From an uncultured Bacteroides sp. (GTDB lineage Bacteria; Bacteroidota; Bacteroidia; Bacteroidales; Bacteroidaceae): a stretch of 64,000 bases of DNA. The position numbers and the translations under genes are program-made. The DNA lies in assembly GCA_949300425.1 (NCBI GenBank), contig CASGED010000060.1, positions 1-64,000 on the forward strand. Reading direction: 5' to 3'. Shown piece after piece: positions 46,596 to 57,083 of the stretch. How positions within the stretch are numbered: position 1 is the stretch's first letter; every line of letters begins with the position of its first letter. The notes under the pieces are model-generated. The model was not told the origin of the DNA. It saw only the letters and a list, made by a program, of their open reading frames with translations, and did not search any database.

Positions 46596-48590
46596 ATGAG
46601 AAGACTGATTCATACCCTTTTGGCGGCATTGCTGGCCATCGCCGTACATGCCCAAATTATGGAGCCGGTGAAGTTTAAGACCGAGCTGAAAAACGTGTCC
46701 CCCACTGAAATAGAGATTGTGTTTACCGGCACGATAGACCCAGGCTGGCATGTCTATTCCACCAATCTGGGCGACGGGGGACCTATCTCGGCCACGTTCA
46801 ACACGGACCGTTTATCGGGCGCCGAGCTTGTGGACGAGCTGCGCCCTGCGGGCAAGGAAATCTCCGCATTCGACAAGTTGTTCGAGATGCAGGTACGTTA
46901 CTTCGAGCACACCGCCCAATTCGCCCAAACGCTGAAACTCACGGGCGGGGCTTACGAAATAACGGGCTATCTGGAATATGGCGCATGCAATGACGAGAAT
47001 TGCCTCCCACCTACACGGGTGGAGTTCAGCTTCAAAGGGCAGGCCGAAGGCATGACACAGACCCATACGAATAACGATGCGGAGAAAGAAGCCTCCTCCG
47101 CAGACATCATAGGCAGGGCGGACGGACCTACACCTATCCTCGTATCCGACGATGCGGAAGCCGACCTTTGGGCACCCGTCATCAGGGAATTGGACGCCTT
47201 TGGCGAGACCGTGGTCCAGCGCGACCTGTCGTGGCTCTACGTCTTTGGCATGGGCTTCGTGGGCGGCTTGTTGGCGTTGTTCACCCCGTGCGTGTGGCCC
47301 ATCATCCCTATGACCGTCAGCTTCTTCCTGAAACGCGCCAAAGACAAGAAGAAAGGCATCCGCGACGCTTGCACGTACGGCGCGTCCATCATTGTGATTT
47401 ACCTGTCTTTGGGATTGATTATCACCGCCATCTTCGGCCCCAGCGCACTGAACGCGCTCTCCACCAATGCCGTGTTCAACATCTTCTTCTGCCTCCTTTT
47501 GGTGGTGTTCGCCGCCTCCTTTTTCGGGGCGTTCGAGATTACGTTGCCATCCAAGTGGAGCAACGCGGTGGACAGCAAGGCGGAACAGACCACAGGCCTC
47601 ATCAGCATCTTCCTGATGGCCTTCACGCTTTCGCTAGTCAGCTTCTCGTGCACGGGTCCCATCATCGGTTTTCTCCTGGTGGAGGTGTCTACCACGGGTA
47701 GCATCATAGGGCCGGCCATCGGCATGTTCGGCTTCGCCCTGGCACTAGCCCTGCCCTTCACGCTCTTCGCCCTCTTCCCCTCGTGGCTGAAAAGCATGCC
47801 CAAGTCGGGTGGGTGGATGAACGTGGTCAAAGTCACATTAGGTTTCATCGAACTGGCCTTCGCCCTGAAATTCCTCTCCGTGGCCGACTTGGCTTACGGC
47901 TGGGGCATCCTCGACCGCGAAACGTTCCTCGCCCTGTGGATTGTGCTCTTCGGCCTGCTAGGCTTCTACCTGTTGGGCAAAATCAAGTTCCCACACGATG
48001 ACGATGACACCCGGGTAAGCGTGCCCCGTTTCTTCCTTGCCCTGGCTTCGCTGGCCTTTGCCGTGTACATGGTGCCCGGACTCTGGGGTGCGCCTCTGAA
48101 AGCCGTAAGTGCCTTCGCCCCGCCCATGCAGACGCAAGACTTCAACCTCTACACGAAGGAAGTCCATGCCCAATTCGATGATTACGACGCCGGCATGAAG
48201 TACGCCCGCGAGCATGGCAAGCCCGTCATGCTGGACTTCACGGGGTACGGATGCGTGAATTGCCGCAAGATGGAGCTGGCCGTGTGGACCGACCCCAAGG
48301 TGAGCGACCTCATCCGGAATGACTATGTGCTCATCACCCTCTACGTGGACGAGAAGACCCGCCTGCCCCAGCCCGTCAAGGTGACGGAGAATGGCACCGA
48401 GCGCACCCTGCGCACCGTGGGCGACAAGTGGAGTTACCTGCAACGGGTGAAGTTCGGCGCCAACGCCCAGCCTTTCTACGTACTGATAGATAATGGAGGC
48501 AAACCGCTTAACAAATCTTACTCGTATGACGAGGACGTCAATAAATATGTAGATTTCCTGGAAACGGGATTGGAGAATTACAAGAAATAA
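46596..48590 (+). CDS. dsbD: DsbD-like thiol:disulfide interchange protein
   Basis: 664-residue protein moving reducing power from cytosolic thioredoxin to the periplasm. A signal peptide (MRRLIHTLLAALLAIAVHA) is followed by an N-terminal alpha-type domain with the Cys pair in GACNDENCLPP, a membrane core of about eight helices (from FGMGFVGGLLALFTPCVWPIIP, with the conserved Cys-Pro, to SFSCTGPIIGFLLVEV), and a C-terminal thioredoxin domain with DFTGYGCVNCRKME. All three redox Cys pairs are present. Start at 46596, since earlier Met codons overlap the Dabb gene. Confidence 0.95.
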   Translation: MRRLIHTLLAALLAIAVHAQIMEPVKFKTELKNVSPTEIEIVFTGTIDPGWHVYSTNLGDGGPISATFNTDRLSGAELVDELRPAGKEISAFDKLFEMQVRYFEHTAQFAQTLKLTGGAYEITGYLEYGACNDENCLPPTRVEFSFKGQAEGMTQTHTNNDAEKEASSADIIGRADGPTPILVSDDAEADLWAPVIRELDAFGETVVQRDLSWLYVFGMGFVGGLLALFTPCVWPIIPMTVSFFLKRAKDKKKGIRDACTYGASIIVIYLSLGLIITAIFGPSALNALSTNAVFNIFFCLLLVVFAASFFGAFEITLPSKWSNAVDSKAEQTTGLISIFLMAFTLSLVSFSCTGPIIGFLLVEVSTTGSIIGPAIGMFGFALALALPFTLFALFPSWLKSMPKSGGWMNVVKVTLGFIELAFALKFLSVADLAYGWGILDRETFLALWIVLFGLLGFYLLGKIKFPHDDDDTRVSVPRFFLALASLAFAVYMVPGLWGAPLKAVSAFAPPMQTQDFNLYTKEVHAQFDDYDAGMKYAREHGKPVMLDFTGYGCVNCRKMELAVWTDPKVSDLIRNDYVLITLYVDEKTRLPQPVKVTENGTERTLRTVGDKWSYLQRVKFGANAQPFYVLIDNGGKPLNKSYSYDEDVNKYVDFLETGLENYKK

Positions 48591-48598
48591 ACAGACGT

Positions 48599-48680
48599 GA
48601 ACACAGAGGCACGAAGGCACAGAGATTTTATTTCTTCTGTTTACAGATAGATTCTCTCCATGCCTTCGTATCTCTGTGTT
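48599..48680. repeat. Large imperfect dyad between dsbD and ABC ATPase gene
   Basis: Left arm AACACAGAGGCACGAAGGCA... (48599-48624) pairs imperfectly with the right arm ending GCCTTCGTATCTCTGTGTT (48653-48680). It lies between convergent genes and may terminate both. A related half copy is at 37262-37286. Confidence 0.65.
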
Positions 48681-48707
48681 TTGTTCTCCAACGGCAAAGC
48701 TTTTGGC

Positions 48708-49385
48708 TTATAAGCTCGTTTCCGTCACCACCTGCCCGTCAAACAGATTGATGATGCGGTCGGCAAAGCCGGCATCGTGCTGGGAGTGTGTCACCATGAC
48801 GATGGTCGTGCCTTCCTTGTTAAGCTCTTTCAGCAGATCCATCACTTCCTTTCCGTTCTTGGAGTCAAGGTTACCTGTAGGCTCGTCGGCAAGGATGAGC
48901 TTCGGTCCCGCCACCACGGCACGGGCTATGGCCACACGTTGTTGCTGACCTCCGGAGAGTTGTTGCGGGAAGTGTTTGGCACGGTGCATAATGCCCATGC
49001 GCTCCATCGCCTGCTCCACCCGGCGCTTGCGTTCGGCCTGCGGCACACCCATGTAGAGCAAGGGCAGTTCGATGTTCTCGTACACATTCAGTTCGTCTAT
49101 CAGATTGAAACTCTGGAAGACGAAACCGATGACTCCCTTGCGCAAGGACGTGCGCTGGCTCTCGGTGAACTTCGACACTTCCGTGCCATTCAGATAATAC
49201 TCGCCTGCCGTGGGATTGTCCAGCAAACCCAAGATGTTGAGCAAGGTGGATTTGCCACACCCCGAAGGCCCCATGATAGCCACAAATTCGCCTTCGTTCA
49301 CTTCGATGTTCACATCGTTCAGTGCCAATGTCTGCACTTCTTCCGTGCGAAAGATTTTCTGTAAGTTTACGGTTTTAATCATCAT
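48708..49385 (-). CDS. ABC transporter ATPase, MacB/LolD type
   Basis: 225-residue ATPase: Walker A MGPSGCGKST, Q-loop VFQSFNLIDEL, signature QLSGGQQQRVAIARA, Walker B KLILADEPTGNLD, switch His in MVTHSQHD. This is the lipoprotein/macrolide/antimicrobial export family that works with FtsX-type permeases. It is the only ATPase gene in the cluster and the last gene in transcriptional order, so it probably serves all four permeases upstream. Confidence 0.95.
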   Translation of the reverse strand: MMIKTVNLQKIFRTEEVQTLALNDVNIEVNEGEFVAIMGPSGCGKSTLLNILGLLDNPTAGEYYLNGTEVSKFTESQRTSLRKGVIGFVFQSFNLIDELNVYENIELPLLYMGVPQAERKRRVEQAMERMGIMHRAKHFPQQLSGGQQQRVAIARAVVAGPKLILADEPTGNLDSKNGKEVMDLLKELNKEGTTIVMVTHSQHDAGFADRIINLFDGQVVTETSL

Positions 49386-49416
49386 AATTGTTTTAGTTTA
49401 TTGGGTTTATAGTATT

Positions 49417-49581
49417 AAATGATAATTTATCTGTCTCAGGGAACGCAGACGACGCAGAATACACAGATGAACGCAGACTTATATTTTTTCAGTGCAGATA
49501 GGCGAAGCCCTTTATTTCCGCGAGCCTCTGCGCCCGTCTGCGTAGTCTGCGTTCTCCTAATCAGCCCGCTAAATTCCCATT
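49417..49581. repeat. Dispersed AAATGATAA...TTCCCATT repeat, copy C
   Basis: 165 bp, nearly identical to copy B apart from a shorter TA/T run. It fills the spacer between an FtsX permease stop (49584) and the ATPase leader. Confidence 0.88.
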
Positions 49582-49583
49582 TC

Positions 49584-51995
49584 TCATTCACTCTTCATCA
49601 CCTCCGCCGGATTGACGCGTGCCGCCTTGCGCACCTGTCCCCACAACGTGCCGAAAGACACGGCTATCACCACCATCAACGCCACGAGGAAGATGCCCAC
49701 ACCCACGGAAGCCTTCACCACAAAGTCCGCCGTATATACATATATTATATAGTACGCCACGGGCACCGCCACCACGAACGCCAAGCCCAGCACCACGGCA
49801 TACTTGCGCGAAAGCAACGGGATGAGGTCACGAAGTCGGGCACCGTTCACCTTGCGGATGCCAATCTCCCGGTAACGCTGGCGAATGTCGAACAACGAAA
49901 TGCCTAATAAGCCCAGGGCGGAAACCACGATGGCTATCAAGGCAAAGACGGAGTAAACGGTCACGATGCGACGATCGTTCTCATAGAGAGCGGACACTTC
50001 GTCCTTCAGCCATGTATAGGTGAACTCGTCCGTGCGATAGACCTCCTGCTCCATGTCGCGCAGGTAATCCAAAAGTTCGTTTACCTTATCCGGCTTAACG
50101 GCAAGCTGCACCCGCTCGCCTCCATCGCCATTGCGCACCACCCATGCCATGGGCTTGATGCCTTCCGACACACGACCCGCATAGAAATTATCTACCACTG
50201 CTACAACAGGCATCAGCTTCGTGCCACCCCTGACTATTTCTCCTTGGGAACTTACCGTTAGCCACAACGGACTTTCACTCCGCACAAAGGCATCCTCCTT
50301 GGTCTGATAGCCGAAAGCATCCATGGCGGCACGGTTCAGCACCATTTGTTCGGTACTTCCTTTCTCCAACTCCTCCAGACTTCCCTCCGACAAGGATATG
50401 CCGTAGAAGCGGAAGTAATCGGGCGATACAAAAGCCACTTGCACCACCGTCTCCTGCCCGTTATCGTTCAGCAACGGATTAATGTTACCGCCGGACAAGG
50501 GAGTATAGTAAGCAAAAAGACATTGGTCGATGTATGGACATTCCTCTAACCGTTGAATGATGCGTTGCGCACGGGCACGGCGGGTTTTATCGTAGTTTTC
50601 ATCTTCATAATTCCGTTGTGTATCTTCGTGAAAGAGGTCTGCCATCATGACATTCTCCACCCGGAAGCCGGGAGGCGTGTCGAGCATCAGCCGCAGATGG
50701 CGCACAAAGTAAAGGGAAAGCATGATGAGCAACAGGGTCACAACATACTGCACAAACAGGAACGCCATGCGGATGCCTACCGACTGGCGGGTAGTGCCCA
50801 CCACCCGAAGCGACACCATGGGCGGACGATACTGATAACGGACGAAAGGATAGACCGACGTAAGCAAGGGAAAGAGAAGCAGAAACGCCAAGGACACCCA
50901 TCCGTCGAAAGCCGAATACCCGATGGCATCGTCCACAAAGCGGTTGAAGAAAGGCTGCATCAGTTCGACTCCGAACCACGCCAACAAGAGTGCCGCCGCG
51001 CCCAGCAAGAGGTTTTCCGCATAAATCTGACTGAACAGGTGGAAGCCTTGCAGGCCGAACACCTTCTTTACGCCATACTCCCTCGAACGCTTCATCAGCA
51101 TCACCATGTAGAGGTTGACAAAGTTGAGCACACCTACCAGCAACAACAACGCCACCACTCCGCACAACAAACGAACGTAACCCAGATTACCCCGATGCAG
51201 AATAGCATCATAATCACCCGTATTAATCGTCTGATCGAAATAGAGTTGCCGTTGGGTGATAAAGTGATAGCGCACTTCCTCTTTAGTCCCGGTCATAATG
51301 ACATTCTCATTCTCATAAGTCTTGTACACATAACTTCGCGCATTGACGGCATCCAAGTCTACGGAAGGGAGCACCCGCATCAAGCGGCATGACGCCCGTT
51401 GCCAAAGTTTCTTCAATTCATAATTCACCAACATGTCCCAATGATACGTAGTCTTGCAATCCGGTTCCTCCACCACGCCCCGTACAACGACCGTCTCTCC
51501 GGCATAAGTCAGCACCTGCCCGATGGGACTTTCACTTCCGAACAACCGACGGGCACACCGACGGGTCAGGATGGCGGCATCGGGAGCCGCCAAAGCGTAC
51601 TCGCCTTCTACCAGCCGATAGCGGAAGAAGTGCAAAAAAGAGGAGTCCACCGGCATCACGTTCATTTTGAAACTATGCTCCCCGCTGAGCACATTGTCAT
51701 TTTGCAGCAGGACAAAGCAAGCTTCGTCCACAATTTGGTCATCGGGAATATAAGTCGTGTCGGGATGCGCCCAACGCGATTTCAGATCTACGGGATATAC
51801 ATTTCCACCCATGTCTCCCAAAACCAATACCGTCCGGTCCCGATCCACGCAATGCGTATCCACCGTCAGTTCCCTGTGGATGTAGCGCATCAGCACAATG
51901 CAGCAAGCCAAGCTAAGGGACAAGCCCAAAAGATTAATAATCGTGTAAGCCCGGGCACGCTTCAGGTGCCGTAGGGCGTAAGTAAATGTTTTCAT
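49584..51995 (-). CDS. FtsX-family ABC permease (copy 1)
   Basis: 803-residue inner-membrane permease with two MacB_PCD-FtsX halves. An N-terminal helix (INLLGLSLSLACCIVLM) is followed by a periplasmic domain to about 275, a three-helix bundle to about 420 (LLCGVVALLLLVGVLNFVNL; REYGVKKVFGLQG coupling motif), a second periplasmic domain and a final three-helix bundle with REIGIRKVNGARLRDL. It ends in the cluster-wide motif VNPAEVMKSE. The first 50 residues are almost identical to those of copy 2. Substrate unknown; probably lipoproteins, lipids or peptides. Confidence 0.92.
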   Translation of the reverse strand: MKTFTYALRHLKRARAYTIINLLGLSLSLACCIVLMRYIHRELTVDTHCVDRDRTVLVLGDMGGNVYPVDLKSRWAHPDTTYIPDDQIVDEACFVLLQNDNVLSGEHSFKMNVMPVDSSFLHFFRYRLVEGEYALAAPDAAILTRRCARRLFGSESPIGQVLTYAGETVVVRGVVEEPDCKTTYHWDMLVNYELKKLWQRASCRLMRVLPSVDLDAVNARSYVYKTYENENVIMTGTKEEVRYHFITQRQLYFDQTINTGDYDAILHRGNLGYVRLLCGVVALLLLVGVLNFVNLYMVMLMKRSREYGVKKVFGLQGFHLFSQIYAENLLLGAAALLLAWFGVELMQPFFNRFVDDAIGYSAFDGWVSLAFLLLFPLLTSVYPFVRYQYRPPMVSLRVVGTTRQSVGIRMAFLFVQYVVTLLLIMLSLYFVRHLRLMLDTPPGFRVENVMMADLFHEDTQRNYEDENYDKTRRARAQRIIQRLEECPYIDQCLFAYYTPLSGGNINPLLNDNGQETVVQVAFVSPDYFRFYGISLSEGSLEELEKGSTEQMVLNRAAMDAFGYQTKEDAFVRSESPLWLTVSSQGEIVRGGTKLMPVVAVVDNFYAGRVSEGIKPMAWVVRNGDGGERVQLAVKPDKVNELLDYLRDMEQEVYRTDEFTYTWLKDEVSALYENDRRIVTVYSVFALIAIVVSALGLLGISLFDIRQRYREIGIRKVNGARLRDLIPLLSRKYAVVLGLAFVVAVPVAYYIIYVYTADFVVKASVGVGIFLVALMVVIAVSFGTLWGQVRKAARVNPAEVMKSE

Positions 51996-52178
51996 GCGTC
52001 TGTTGCTATTTATTATTTGTTTATACTTTTCTTATTTTCATTTTCTCCTTTATCCCGAAGCCTGAGGACGGGCATTTGCCTATCCGCCTCCATACTTCAA
52101 ATGCACTCATTATAAAGCACATAGTTATTCAATCATTCCATTAACTACTTTCATTCATCCTTTCATTTCACCTATCCG

Positions 52179-52266
52179 CCAGTCCCACTTAACCAGGATT
52201 GCAGTCCTCCTTAACCAGGACTCGAGTCCTCCCTAACCAGGACTGCAGTCCTTCCATAGGAGGACT
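52179..52266. repeat. 22-bp-period dyad array 4
   Basis: Four 22-bp units (52179-52200, 52201-52222, 52223-52244, 52245-52266) with arms AGTCCT and AGGACT around a CCTTAACC-like spacer. It lies in the 324-bp spacer between FtsX copies 2 and 1. The rest of the spacer is AT-rich with no gene. Confidence 0.88.
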
Positions 52267-52319
52267 GAGAGGATAGATAGATGAAGCAATCCATGTAAAC
52301 TATTTTACTCATACATCTC

Positions 52320-54692
52320 TCACTCGCTCTTCACCACTTCGGCCGGATTAATCCGCGCCGCCTTGCGCACCTGCCCAACCAACGTACCCATCGAAATAAC
52401 GGCTACAATCAACAACGCCAGCAGGAACATCCCGACACCCAACAGCGCTTTCACGATGAATCCTTCCGTATACCGGTAAATCAGCCAAACGGCTATGGGT
52501 AACGAAACCACATAAGCCACGCCAAGCAGCCACACATATTTTCGAATCAGCAACAAACATATGTCTTTCAGTCCCGCCCCGTTCACCTTGCGGATGCCTA
52601 TCTCCCGATAACGCTGGCGGACATCGAACAAGGACAGGCCGAACAAGCCCAAACATGCCACCACGACCGCCATAAAGGCAAACACGGTATAAATGGCCGC
52701 CACCTGCCTGTCGCGGTCATAAAGAGCGGCGACATCATCCTCCAGCATGGAATATTCAAAGTCCTCCGAACCATATATCTCCAACTCCTTCTGCCGCAGA
52801 TAGTCCAATACGTCCGGCACCCGGCCCGGCACACAGGCTATCTCGTAAAGGTCACCTCCAAAGTTATAGCCCACCACGAACATCATGGGCCGGACGCCCT
52901 CGCCCACATGGCCGCAATAATAGTCCTCCGCCACGGCTATCACCTTGCCCCATGGGTCTTCCCGCGAAGCACGCAAATCGTTCGCCTCCGCCACACGGGC
53001 ATTTTCAATTTCCTCCAGCCCTAACGCACGCATGGCACTACGGTTCAAAACGATATGCCGTGTACGTCGGTCTCCGCTTTCAGGCACACTCCCTTCCGCC
53101 AAACGGATGCGAAACAGCTTGAAGAACTCCGGCGTCACGTAACGGACAAGGACGGTCGCTTCCTGCCCGCTTTCGCTAACGTAGGTTGTCTCATAACCGG
53201 GGTCAATAATCCTTTCATACTCCGCCACCCAACTTTCGATGTGCGGACAAGCGTCCATGGCTTGGTCGAATGCTTTCACACGGTTGATGCGGGCTTGCAT
53301 CAAACTGCGGTCCCGATAAATGGCAAAATCGTTAGACTCATAAATCAGTTTTGCCTGAATAATATCCTCCGTGCGGAAGCCCGGTTCGGTGCGGAGCAAC
53401 AAGGACAACTGACGGTTGAAGTAGAATGAAAGCAATAGTATGAGGAAGCAAAACACATATTGCACAAAAAGGAAAGCCATGCGCATACGGATGGAGCTAC
53501 GCCCTTGAATGGTAGAACGAACCGCCTCAACGGGTGCCATACGGCTATACTTCAAGTAAGAATAAGCGGCTGCAAGCAAGGGAAGCGACACGAGTATGCC
53601 CAGCGAGATTTGCCAGTCGAACGCTTCATAGCCGAAACGATAGCCGAAGAGGTGTTCAACCCATGGAGCCGAAACTTCCACCAACGTCCACGCCACGAAT
53701 AAAGCCGCCCCGACAAGCAACAGGTTCTCCAACCACATCTGAAGGAACAAACCGCCACGGGAGATGCCGAAAACGCGCTTCACCCCATACTCCCTGCTAC
53801 GCTTGATGGAAGACACCAAGTAGAGGTTGAGAAAGTTGATGAAGCCTGTAAACAACAGCACCAAGCAGATACCGCTAATCATATATAAATATCCCCGGAC
53901 TCCGTAGTTGAACGCCAAAGCCGAATCGTCCCGTGCCACCGACTCCCAATACATCTCCCGCACGGGAAGAAAAGAGAAAGTAAACTGACGGGTATCGTCC
54001 GGATCAGTGGGATTTATCAAACGAGGCACACTGCCTATGCGGTTCATCTCCGCCATGTCCGTGCCCGAAGTGAAACGGATAAACTGGATGGGCATCCGTT
54101 CCCAATGACGGGTCATGGATGATGATACCAAGACATCGAAACGGAAAGTTGTCTTATTATCCGGTTCGGCCAATACGCCCGCCACGGTCAACTCCTGTCC
54201 GTTGCTATAACGCAGCACCTGTCCCACGGGATTTTCTGTGCCGAACACCTGCCGGGCAAAACCTTCAGTCAGCAAAGCCGACCGGGGCGTATCCAACGTC
54301 TGTACTCCCTGCACCGTCCCATAGCGGAAGAGCTTCAAGAAACAACTGTCCACCGCATACACGGAAGCCGAGTAACGATTGTGTCCCGCCTCCACATAAT
54401 CCTTAGGCATGACTATCACATTGGAAGCCGTCTCAATATAGTGTTTATCAATATATAAACTATCTGCAAAAGGGTGCTTGACGGAACCCAAGAAACGGCC
54501 TCCCTCCATTAACTCAACCACCGCATAAACATTATCTCTATCCACGCAATGCGTATCCACCGTCAGTTCCCTGTGGATGTAGCGCATCAGCACAATGCAG
54601 CAAGCCAAGCTCAGTGCCAAGCCCAAAAGATTGATGACCGTATAAGCCCGGGCACGCATCAGGTGCCGCAAGGCGTAAGCAAATGTTTTCAT
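52320..54692 (-). CDS. FtsX-family ABC permease (copy 2)
   Basis: 790-residue paralogue of copy 1 with the same two-half layout: REYGVKRVFGISRGG and REIGIRKVNGAGLKDI coupling motifs before the two membrane bundles, ending INPAEVVKSE. Its N-terminal 50 residues (MKTFAYALRHLMRARAYTVI and on) match copy 1 very closely and a 72-bp DNA stretch is identical, while the rest has diverged widely. It follows FtsX copy 3 by 26 bp. Confidence 0.92.
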   Translation of the reverse strand: MKTFAYALRHLMRARAYTVINLLGLALSLACCIVLMRYIHRELTVDTHCVDRDNVYAVVELMEGGRFLGSVKHPFADSLYIDKHYIETASNVIVMPKDYVEAGHNRYSASVYAVDSCFLKLFRYGTVQGVQTLDTPRSALLTEGFARQVFGTENPVGQVLRYSNGQELTVAGVLAEPDNKTTFRFDVLVSSSMTRHWERMPIQFIRFTSGTDMAEMNRIGSVPRLINPTDPDDTRQFTFSFLPVREMYWESVARDDSALAFNYGVRGYLYMISGICLVLLFTGFINFLNLYLVSSIKRSREYGVKRVFGISRGGLFLQMWLENLLLVGAALFVAWTLVEVSAPWVEHLFGYRFGYEAFDWQISLGILVSLPLLAAAYSYLKYSRMAPVEAVRSTIQGRSSIRMRMAFLFVQYVFCFLILLLSFYFNRQLSLLLRTEPGFRTEDIIQAKLIYESNDFAIYRDRSLMQARINRVKAFDQAMDACPHIESWVAEYERIIDPGYETTYVSESGQEATVLVRYVTPEFFKLFRIRLAEGSVPESGDRRTRHIVLNRSAMRALGLEEIENARVAEANDLRASREDPWGKVIAVAEDYYCGHVGEGVRPMMFVVGYNFGGDLYEIACVPGRVPDVLDYLRQKELEIYGSEDFEYSMLEDDVAALYDRDRQVAAIYTVFAFMAVVVACLGLFGLSLFDVRQRYREIGIRKVNGAGLKDICLLLIRKYVWLLGVAYVVSLPIAVWLIYRYTEGFIVKALLGVGMFLLALLIVAVISMGTLVGQVRKAARINPAEVVKSE

Positions 54693-54718
54693 ACGTCTAT
54701 TCTATTAGCTTCTACATA

Positions 54719-57046
54719 TTATTCACTCTTCACCACTTCCGCCGGATTCTCATTCGCCGCACGCCACACACGCCAACCGATGCACAAAGCTATCAGTGCC
54801 GCCATGCCGACAAAGATAACGATATAAATCCAGGCGGAGATGGGCGTCTGCTCCACATAATTCTCCAACCAACGCTTCATCAGCACGTAGCCCACGGGGA
54901 AAGCCACCACGCACGCCACCACCAACAAGCCCAAGTACTCGCGGGCGAAGAGCCGCAGGATGTCCCCCACCCGTGCGCCGTTCACCTTACGGATGGCTAT
55001 CTCCTTGCGCCGACGCTCGCAACTGAGCGTCACCATGGAAAAGATGCCGAAGGCGGAAACCAGGATGCATACCACAGACACTACTCCCAACAGGTGGAGC
55101 ATCAGCGTCTCGGATTGCAGATACTCCTGATAGAGGTCTTCGGTGCGCACCAGGTCATATTGCAGGATGCCGTGCTTCTCCGCCAACGGTTGGATGTCTT
55201 CCCGCAAGTCCGCAAAAGCACCCGTGTATTTGATAAGGATACGCATATTATGCGAAGCGCCGAATCCCATAGCCCGCAAATCCGCCATGAAGCCCAAGCC
55301 TTCTTCCCCAACGAGCAACATCGGCTGCACGGGCACGGTGGGCGCACTGTAGTGGAAATCCTTCAGCAGACCAATGACTTCCAACTGCTTGCCCTTGACG
55401 GTGATGTGCGAGCCTACGGGCTGACGGAGGTTCAGCAGGCGTGCCGCCGTTTCGTTGAGCACGGCATACTGTTGGTCAGTGGGCGACATCATGCGGCCTT
55501 GGAGCAGCGTCATGCCGTAGAAGTCGGTAAAGACACTACTCTCAAACAACGTAAGCATCTCGATCGGTTCATCCCCGGGACGATTCCCCTCCCAATCGGT
55601 GACCTTATTCTTTCTGAAAATAGACATCTCCAATAAGGAAAGATGGTTGTCTATCACTTCTTCGGCGCAAGCCAAGCGGGCAATATTGTCTCGCAAGCTA
55701 GGCATTATTTCAAAGAAATCATACTTATCTTGCAAGTGCAATACCGTAAGCACGGCGATATTCTCCCGCTTCCAACCCAAGTCCGTATGGCGCAGGAAGT
55801 AGAGTTGCTTCATCAGCACCACCGTGGCGAAGGTGAACAGCACACCCATGGCTATCTGCACGCCGATGCTGAGAGGACGGAAGCGGTCGCGCTCCATCAT
55901 CCGATGCCTAATACGCAACACGAAGGGCAACAACATCAACAACGAAAGCACCAATACGCCTAAGAAATAGAGGAAGGCTTCGCCATACACACCTCCGCTT
56001 ACTCCCGACATCTGCCGGAAGGCGGGCAACGCTAACTCTACCAACGTCATGCCTACCAGCCCCGCCACCACCACAAGCAAGGCATACTCCGTGGCAAACT
56101 GCACGAACAAGCTCTGGCGCGAGGCACCGTTTACCCGCCGAAGCGCGATTTCCCGCTCACGGATGCGCATCCGGGTAACGAAGAGTGCCAGATAGTTGAG
56201 CAACGAACCGAGGACAACCAGTAATCCTACTCCGGCGAACAGCACCAAGTAGGTGAAGCGCACGCTTTGGTCGGTGTTGACATCGGAGTAGTGGAAGCGG
56301 GTCAGCGGCATCCAGCGCACGTCTTGAAAAGGATACGTCTCCTTCCCATCCTTCACCACCTTGTAATCCTGCGCCTTACGGGCAAAAACTTCGATGTCCG
56401 TATCGGGACGCAGACGGATAAGGACGGGGTCGCCCGACAATTGGTAGTCGTCATTCCATCCCCCACGCCAATAATCAAAAGCAAGACTGCTGTGAGGCAA
56501 GGAAGACAACACGGCACCAACGGTCATCCGTCCGGCATAGTAATCTTGTATCTTCTCCCCCACCACGTCCGTCTTGCCGAAGAGCCGGCGAGCATAGTCC
56601 TCCGTCACGGCCACCTTATCCCGGTTGTGCAGGAAATCCGTATCACCCGCCAGTACCCGCACGCCAAACATCTGCATAAAGGCACTGTCCGCAGACAAGC
56701 GCGCACCGCCTATAGCCTTCTCTCCGGGCACGTTCAGTCCTTGACTGTTCCGATACAAGGAAATGCCACACACGGCCTCCACCTCCGGGAAAGACTCGCG
56801 CAACACGGGAACAACGTCCTTCACTTCAAGGTCATACCCCGTGGCATCCGTCTGGCTGACCCGATAGGCTAAGTAGAGACGGTCCGCCCCCGTGTGGCAT
56901 CGGTCGTAGGTCAGTTCATAACGTATCCAAACCAAAGACAAGGCGAAGCAGGCAAAGCCCACAGCCAGCCCCACGATGTTTACGGCGGTCTGCGTGCGAT
57001 ACTTCAGCAGGTTACGCCATGCGATTTTCAGGTAATGCACTATCAT
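54719..57046 (-). CDS. FtsX-family ABC permease (copy 3)
   Basis: 775-residue permease of the second sub-type (N-terminus MIVHYLKIAWRNLLKYRTQT, shared with copy 4). Motifs: REREIALRRVNGASRQSLF and RRKEIAIRKVNGARVGDIL coupling helices, about eight transmembrane helices in total, ending ENPAEVVKSE. It is separated from copy 2 by only 26 bp, so these are co-transcribed. Tandem array 5 lies directly upstream. Confidence 0.92.
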   Translation of the reverse strand: MIVHYLKIAWRNLLKYRTQTAVNIVGLAVGFACFALSLVWIRYELTYDRCHTGADRLYLAYRVSQTDATGYDLEVKDVVPVLRESFPEVEAVCGISLYRNSQGLNVPGEKAIGGARLSADSAFMQMFGVRVLAGDTDFLHNRDKVAVTEDYARRLFGKTDVVGEKIQDYYAGRMTVGAVLSSLPHSSLAFDYWRGGWNDDYQLSGDPVLIRLRPDTDIEVFARKAQDYKVVKDGKETYPFQDVRWMPLTRFHYSDVNTDQSVRFTYLVLFAGVGLLVVLGSLLNYLALFVTRMRIREREIALRRVNGASRQSLFVQFATEYALLVVVAGLVGMTLVELALPAFRQMSGVSGGVYGEAFLYFLGVLVLSLLMLLPFVLRIRHRMMERDRFRPLSIGVQIAMGVLFTFATVVLMKQLYFLRHTDLGWKRENIAVLTVLHLQDKYDFFEIMPSLRDNIARLACAEEVIDNHLSLLEMSIFRKNKVTDWEGNRPGDEPIEMLTLFESSVFTDFYGMTLLQGRMMSPTDQQYAVLNETAARLLNLRQPVGSHITVKGKQLEVIGLLKDFHYSAPTVPVQPMLLVGEEGLGFMADLRAMGFGASHNMRILIKYTGAFADLREDIQPLAEKHGILQYDLVRTEDLYQEYLQSETLMLHLLGVVSVVCILVSAFGIFSMVTLSCERRRKEIAIRKVNGARVGDILRLFAREYLGLLVVACVVAFPVGYVLMKRWLENYVEQTPISAWIYIVIFVGMAALIALCIGWRVWRAANENPAEVVKSE

Positions 57047-57083
57047 ATTTCATTCTATTTATATCTATCCAAATAACATCCCT

